Of a stretch of 10,377 nt of DNA, positions 6,406 through 10,377 are shown one piece after another. The stretch covers positions 1-10,377 of the forward strand of contig JABANP010000960.1 of NCBI GenBank assembly GCA_013115135.1, in the 5' to 3' direction. Origin of the DNA: Perkinsus olseni. Lineage: Eukaryota > Perkinsozoa > Perkinsida > Perkinsidae. A program made the position numbers and the translations under genes. Positions within the stretch are counted from its first letter, which is position 1, and each line of letters opens with the position of its first letter. Below the pieces are notes generated by a model, which ran no database searches, had not been told where the DNA came from, and was given only the letters and a program-made list of their open reading frames with translations.

Positions 6406-9400
6406 ATGCTGCCTGATTTAAGCCATCAAAGTTTTCAGTTCCACATGGACCCAGAGCCCTTCACCATCATCGGTAACACGAGTAGCTCCTCTGCGTATCG
6501 TTGGGACCTAGATGCACCGGGTATGTCCTTGAACGATTAAGCCTGGGTGAAAAAAATCCGTAGGTGCTGGCTGGTCCCCTCCCATTTCGGCCTATCGACC
6601 TCAAGACGGTGATCGTAGTGTTGTTGACTCGGGCACTTTCATGAGGAAGTGGGCAGCCAAAAGTCTTGCATCACTTGACGGTCTCCGTGATCAGGGAGGC
6701 GACGGCCGAACCGAGCGCTCACCAGCGCGACACCAACAGCAATGCAGTGGTAGGCCTTCTGTAGGGGTAACTGAACAAAACTAGATTGACGAGCGGATCT
6801 GGATAAACGATCAGCTAGGGCCAGCTCGATGGCTTCCGTCCTTCGAGCGAGATAGAACACTTCGCCTCGTCGTCTTTCCGAGTGCGGTTTCTCAGAGGGA
6901 GTCTCCCTCAGAGCTTTGACGTCGGGGGGAGTACGGAAGAGGCCCCGTGGAAGGTCAGCCTGCCTGCTCCATCAGCTGATCCAGCAGACGTAACCGTCCT
7001 TGACTGACCACGACGTATTATTCGTCGCTTTGTAGGAGAGTCCACTCACCTCCCTTGCTGGGGCCGTGCCTAAGATGGTCGACGAGGCCCTTGAGAGAGC
7101 ACAGAGTTTTCTCCGAGATCGCGTGACTACCGACCAGAATGATGCAGCAGCTGTAGAAATGTGAGTGCCACTGCGAGTCTCTCAGCGGCGTAGGCTGTAG
7201 TGTAAGGTCTGCGAGACCGCAGATTGCCCCCGTGAGTGGGCTGTCGAGCGAAGGGCAAGGTGAGTTGGCAATACTGATCAGGAATGGTCCAACGCATGGT
7301 TCATCAGGCGAGAGCGCTCCAGCTGTATTGAATGGACTTGGGCGAGAAGAAGCGTCCAAGGTTGATCAGAGCGTGACGCATGGGGCCGGACAGCCTGGCG
7401 GAGGTGCCGGGATCGATCCCCAAACCATCGCGACCATGGTCAAGGAGGCAATCGCGGGGATCCTGGATGAGAAGCTGAGGGCTAGGGAGGAGGAGCAGCG
7501 GCTGCTCGTGGATGAGGCATCGAAAGTCGGGAGTGACGGAGCGATGCAGAGCTGTGCATGGAATTATCAGGAATTGCAGTCTCTGTCGGACAGAGCAGCT
7601 CGACTCGAGACGGCACTGGAGGCGTCGAGGCAACGCGAGCGTGAACTGGCCCAGAGGGTGTTCGAAAGAAGAGCGAGTGACGAGCGGAGCGATGCTGAAC
7701 AGGTATGGTGGGTATGGACTCGCCAGCACTCACCTTGCACAAACTGAAGTGGCGTCGTCTCTCGGCCATCAGTGGGAGGACTGTCGGTTTTTACAGAACT
7801 CAATCAGGCCAGACACGCAAGTTGTGTCCGGAAGCCTTCGTGTCGGTTGTCTTGCTGCTTCTGCCGACGGGATTGTCAACGAGGTGGCGACCTGAGTAGT
7901 TTGAAGCAACTCTCTCAGGCACCTCCGGACCCCCGCTCCCAGAGCGACACACTTCAACCAGCAGCCCCCTCCTTGGCTGCCAGGCCAGAAGATTCGAACG
8001 CCTTCAGAGGCAGTAGAGCTAGAGAGAGTGTCGAGGGCGGCATGGCGGAAGACGCGAAGGGGTGGGTCCGAAGCTTTTGGATACTTACCGGTGGTGAAAT
8101 GGTGGGGTTTTCCAGGACCACCTCACTGCCGTCGTCGCGGCCTCCAGTGTCATCTCGCATTAGCACATCGCCGCCATTTTGTTCGGCCCACGGCCTTCCA
8201 CTAACATTGTGGTGTGAGACGACGCAAGCTCCCCTCTGTAGTCGATGCGAAGCGGATCGGAAAGGGGGGTAAGAGCTCGGACGTGTTGTTAATTTTTTGA
8301 CGCGATTAATTTTTTGATACGCTAATACCTCTTCTAGCTGTACTAATCGTATCGACAGCAGACCTCGATAGCATACCAGTGACTGACAATCCCCGCGTGA
8401 TAATCTCCCGAGTTCAACCTGAACTGCCGCCTTTTGTGGAGAGTTTCTTCTCGGTTTGTCGGATACTGGCGCTTGCCTGAGGTTAGATCAGCCGCTGGAT
8501 GAGCGCTGTGCTCGCTAGTGTCGCGATAGAGGTCGTGGCAACAGATACAGCTATTCTTTGATGGGCTCTCCGAGAGCAGCGTCATCACGCTCGCGGGCGA
8601 TTACTGAGGTTTGCGAGGCCAAGCTGAGGATGATGGAGGGGTCCCTGAGGGAGCTGGAGAGCAGCAAGGCTGCTGCTCTGGAAGAGGAGATATTTAGGAC
8701 AGATGTCAGACGTTAAGCAGACGGCCTGAAGTTCTTCTGACGGACCGATCGCACGCCTTTGAAATGACCAGGATTCTCTTTTCTGGCCACGGCTCACTAC
8801 TCTCCTTTCACATTCTATCATTCGCTTTCCTTGTTCAGGCAAAACTAGAGGAGTTAGGTCAGCTGGCCGACGCAGCAGCTCGAGATCTTCGGGAAGACTT
8901 CGAGCAGGCCATGGGTAGGCTGCTTGAAACACTCTGATCGCCATCTTGAGCAGCTATCGGGCGATAGTGCTGACCAGAAGCTGCTTTATTGATCTCCATT
9001 CTCCATGCGAGGCCTAGAAAGTTCCTGCCTTCTCCTTCACTGGTGCGTAATCAGTGATGGTAGTCGGGTCTTATCGTAGTGGAATCCAAACGATATCCTG
9101 GAATGGTTCGCTATAGAAAATTTCTCCCGAGCGGGCCAAAACCACCATGCAGAGAACGCAGCAGCGAGTGCGAGGAACCTTGCACAGCATCTCCTCGTTG
9201 ATATCGAGCGCGCCTCCCTCACTGCCCATCGTCTCCCTGATGGAGGTTAGTTGAAGCAGTGTCACTCTCAGAGCTCCTCCAGTCCACACGGCGAGTGAAG
9301 GAGCACATGCTGTTGGACCACCGTCAGCAACTGGGCGATGTCGCGGAGGTTGCTATCGACAAAACTGCGCTTCTTCATTTTGCCTACTGCTTCAGAGAAT

Positions 9401-10348
9401 TGCTGCTTTGAGAAGTGCCCGGGATGAAGGCGTGAAGGCCTGTGAAGCTGCTGAGTATGCAGGTGAGATTGCCGAAATATGCTGAGGCTACATCGCTCCG
9501 CCTGGCTCAGAGAGGGTCGCTTTCCTGTCGAAGCATGCTAGTACCTACTCCCAAGAATGTTGCCAGCTCCTTGCAAGACCGTTACCTCGCAGTATACAGG
9601 TTAGAGGAGCTGGGCCGGCGTGCAGCGCATCCTCTCTCCGGGCTCCAGGTCCCGCTAGACGACATCCCGTTCGAAGTTGCTAAGCGGAGGGAGCTGCTAA
9701 GGGAGGCACAGTGCTCAGAGAAGCTCGTGGGCTGTCCTTGAGTGAGCGCGATGTATTGGCTTTTTCTAGGCCAGCATGAAGAACGAAGTGCTGCGCGACA
9801 TAGTCGACGCTCTGAGACAAGAGAGGGTGAGCTAACCTTTACTGTGAGCGGAAAAGGTCGGAATCTCAGTCCACGCACGCTGATACGCGGGAGTACGCGG
9901 TCGAGGTGGAGTCCTTACTGGAGGCCTACGCAACTGAATGGGAGAAGAGGTGGGTCGAGGAGCTGCCGTTGTGGGAGAATCTCCCAGCCTGGGAGTCCCA
10001 GGGAGATGAGTGGATAATGCAGATTCGACTATGCATGCTCGTACTGTGGGCAAGTCTTGGAGGCAGCTCTTGCTAACGAGAGCCCTACTGTGGGGGCTAC
10101 GCCTGGACGGGAAAGTAGGTCGGCTAGACTCCGATGGCCGTTGGTAATCATGATTAGGAAAGGCGCAGTTAATAAAGGCACCGCTCAGTCACAGTCCTAC
10201 GAACTACCCCTGGCCTATGTGTTCTCGTTGGAGAGGCGGCTTCAGGCACATCACTGGATCCCCACCGATACCGCTGGTGGAGCAGAAGCGAAGGGAGACA
10301 GCTCGACCACAGCTGCCTGTTGCAGCAGCTTCGCCTAGACTGAAGTAG
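6406..10348 (+). CDS. Large multi-exon gene for a coiled-coil protein with a B-box-like segment
   Basis: Function unknown; I recognise no named family. Proposed exons: 6406-6520, 6564-6766, 6819-6989, 7036-7160, 7186-7702, 7773-7883 (or from 7797), 7919-8061, 8116-8268, an unresolved part to 8531, 8532-8704, 8839-8914, 8978-9042, 9080-9245, 9272-9348, 9396-9462, 9515-9726, 9770-9826, 9849-10040 (or from 9870), 10067-10143 and 10189-10348. Away from the unresolved part every junction is GT...AG and keeps frame across exons lying in different frames. The open stretch 7157-7747 (about 197 codons) is too long to be chance. The first ATG follows an in-frame stop. The N-terminal 370 residues are Ser/Gly/Pro-rich. 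Heptad-like Glu/Arg/Leu/Ala segments are encoded at 7079-7155, 7439-7700, 8606-8700, 8839-8914, 9272-9462 and 9770-9826. A Cys/His cluster lies near residues 484-506, and the C-terminus has a Trp/Glu-rich stretch. A TRIM-like order (B-box then coiled coil) is suggestive, but no RING or C-terminal domain was seen. The 3' end is uncertain; the gene may continue. Confidence 0.72.
7161..7185 (+). other. 25-base intron
   Basis: It begins GTGAGT and ends TCTCTCAG. The upstream exon reads out ...D-Q-N-D-A-A-A-V-E and would hit TGA at once if not spliced. Removing these 25 bases joins it, with a split Ile codon, to the long open frame that runs to 7702. Strong splice sites and an exact frame switch make this one of the best examples of an ultra-short intron in the window. 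Confidence 0.7.
8180..8250 (+). other. B-box-like zinc-binding segment within the large gene
   Basis: The exon 8116-8268 encodes C-S-A-H, then seven residues, C, seven residues, C-S-R-C. That is the C-x2-H-x7-C-x7-C-x2-C spacing of the first part of a B-box type 2 zinc finger. The usual Asp after the third ligand is Thr here. The two closing histidines expected a few residues after the last C-x2-C are not visible. The exon ends at 8268, a few codons later, and none of the candidate downstream exons supplies an H-x2-H. Either the domain is degenerate or the right downstream exon was missed. In known proteins B-boxes sit just before coiled coils, as here. Confidence 0.5.
8289..8317. repeat. 12-base direct repeat in an intron
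   Basis: TTAATTTTTTGA occurs exactly at 8289-8300 and 8306-8317, five bases apart, in the AT-rich intron after the B-box-like exon. It may act only as part of a pyrimidine-rich splice region. Confidence 0.6.
9246..9271 (+). other. 26-base intron
   Basis: It begins GTTAGT and ends CACTCTCAG. Read through, the frame stops at TAG in the second codon. Spliced, the exon ending in L-P-D-G continues as E-L-L-Q-S-T-R-R-V-K-E-H-M, a helical charged sequence that runs to the next donor at 9349. Confidence 0.7.
9972..10001. repeat. Four-arm palindromic tract in a coding exon
   Basis: TGGGAG, CTCCCA, TGGGAG and TCCCAG follow one another at 9972-9977, 9981-9986, 9990-9995 and 9996-10001. In the large gene's frame the tract encodes L-W-E-N-L-P-A-W-E-S-Q, so the W-E pair is duplicated by the DNA repeat. 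Confidence 0.6.
10041..10066 (+). other. 26-base intron
   Basis: It begins GTACTG and ends GGAGGCAG. It joins in phase 0 the Trp-rich exon ending in L-C-M-L to an exon starting L-L-L-T-R-A-L-L-W-G. Without splicing the upstream frame ends at TAA about 10 codons later. The competing third frame across this stretch contains C-S-Y-C-G and is discussed under rejected observations. Confidence 0.6.
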
Positions 10349-10377
10349 GCTCCGCGGCATATGAGCGGTGCTGAGAC

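Noticed and set aside
7304..7729. 141-codon minus-strand open frame
   Set aside because: It is the complement of the long coiled-coil exon of the large gene; the plus strand has the longer frame, the helical composition and consistent splice sites.
10019..10338. Third-frame reading with C-S-Y-C-G, as a zinc-ribbon exon
   Set aside because: The 26-base intron 10041-10066 removes the C-x2-C and joins two good coding frames; a lone C-x2-C without a partner pair is weak evidence.

Overview
The window looks like nuclear DNA of a eukaryotic microbe. The right-hand 4 kb reads as one multi-exon gene whose open frames join only through GT...AG introns. Many of these are extremely short (about 22-54 bases), with a few longer (63, 70 and 134 bases, and one unresolved stretch). 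No bacterial operon structure, ribosome-binding sites, tRNA or rRNA was seen. Near-neutral base composition, tiny introns, a terminal-inverted-repeat element and a decayed retroelement would fit an alveolate protist (Perkinsus, chromerid or dinoflagellate relatives). That placement is inference; the sequence alone does not name the organism.

Layout. (1) 66-1004: low-complexity CTGCAG repeats, then short open frames that can be chained by tiny introns into one or two small plus-strand genes. (2) 1021-1752: an AT-rich element bounded by 50-bp terminal inverted repeats (46 of 50 matching), probably a non-autonomous DNA transposon. (3) 1807-2759: two further small candidate plus-strand genes. (4) About 2756-3520: a frameshifted and stop-broken retrotransposon integrase relic on the minus strand. 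(5) 3620-4650: no convincing gene, but an unusual concentration of perfect hairpins, including two of 22 and 24 bp. (6) 4883-5413 and 5502-5901: two small plus-strand candidate genes whose products share a short motif. (7) 5902-6405: mostly intergenic, with one possible alternative first exon. (8) 6406-10348: a large gene of at least 16 exons encoding a roughly 960-residue coiled-coil protein with a B-box-like zinc-binding segment.

The large gene is the only confidently supported coding unit. The small genes rest on chaining short open frames, which is permissive when introns may be 18-60 bases long, so they carry low confidence. Two patterns cut across the annotation. One is a recurrent short motif ([W/H]-x-[V/M]-[V/I/T]-x-x-x-[G/A]) in several small candidates, suggesting a tandem family of unknown function. 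The other is a repeated three-arm arrangement of short direct and inverted repeats, as expected from template switching during replication.
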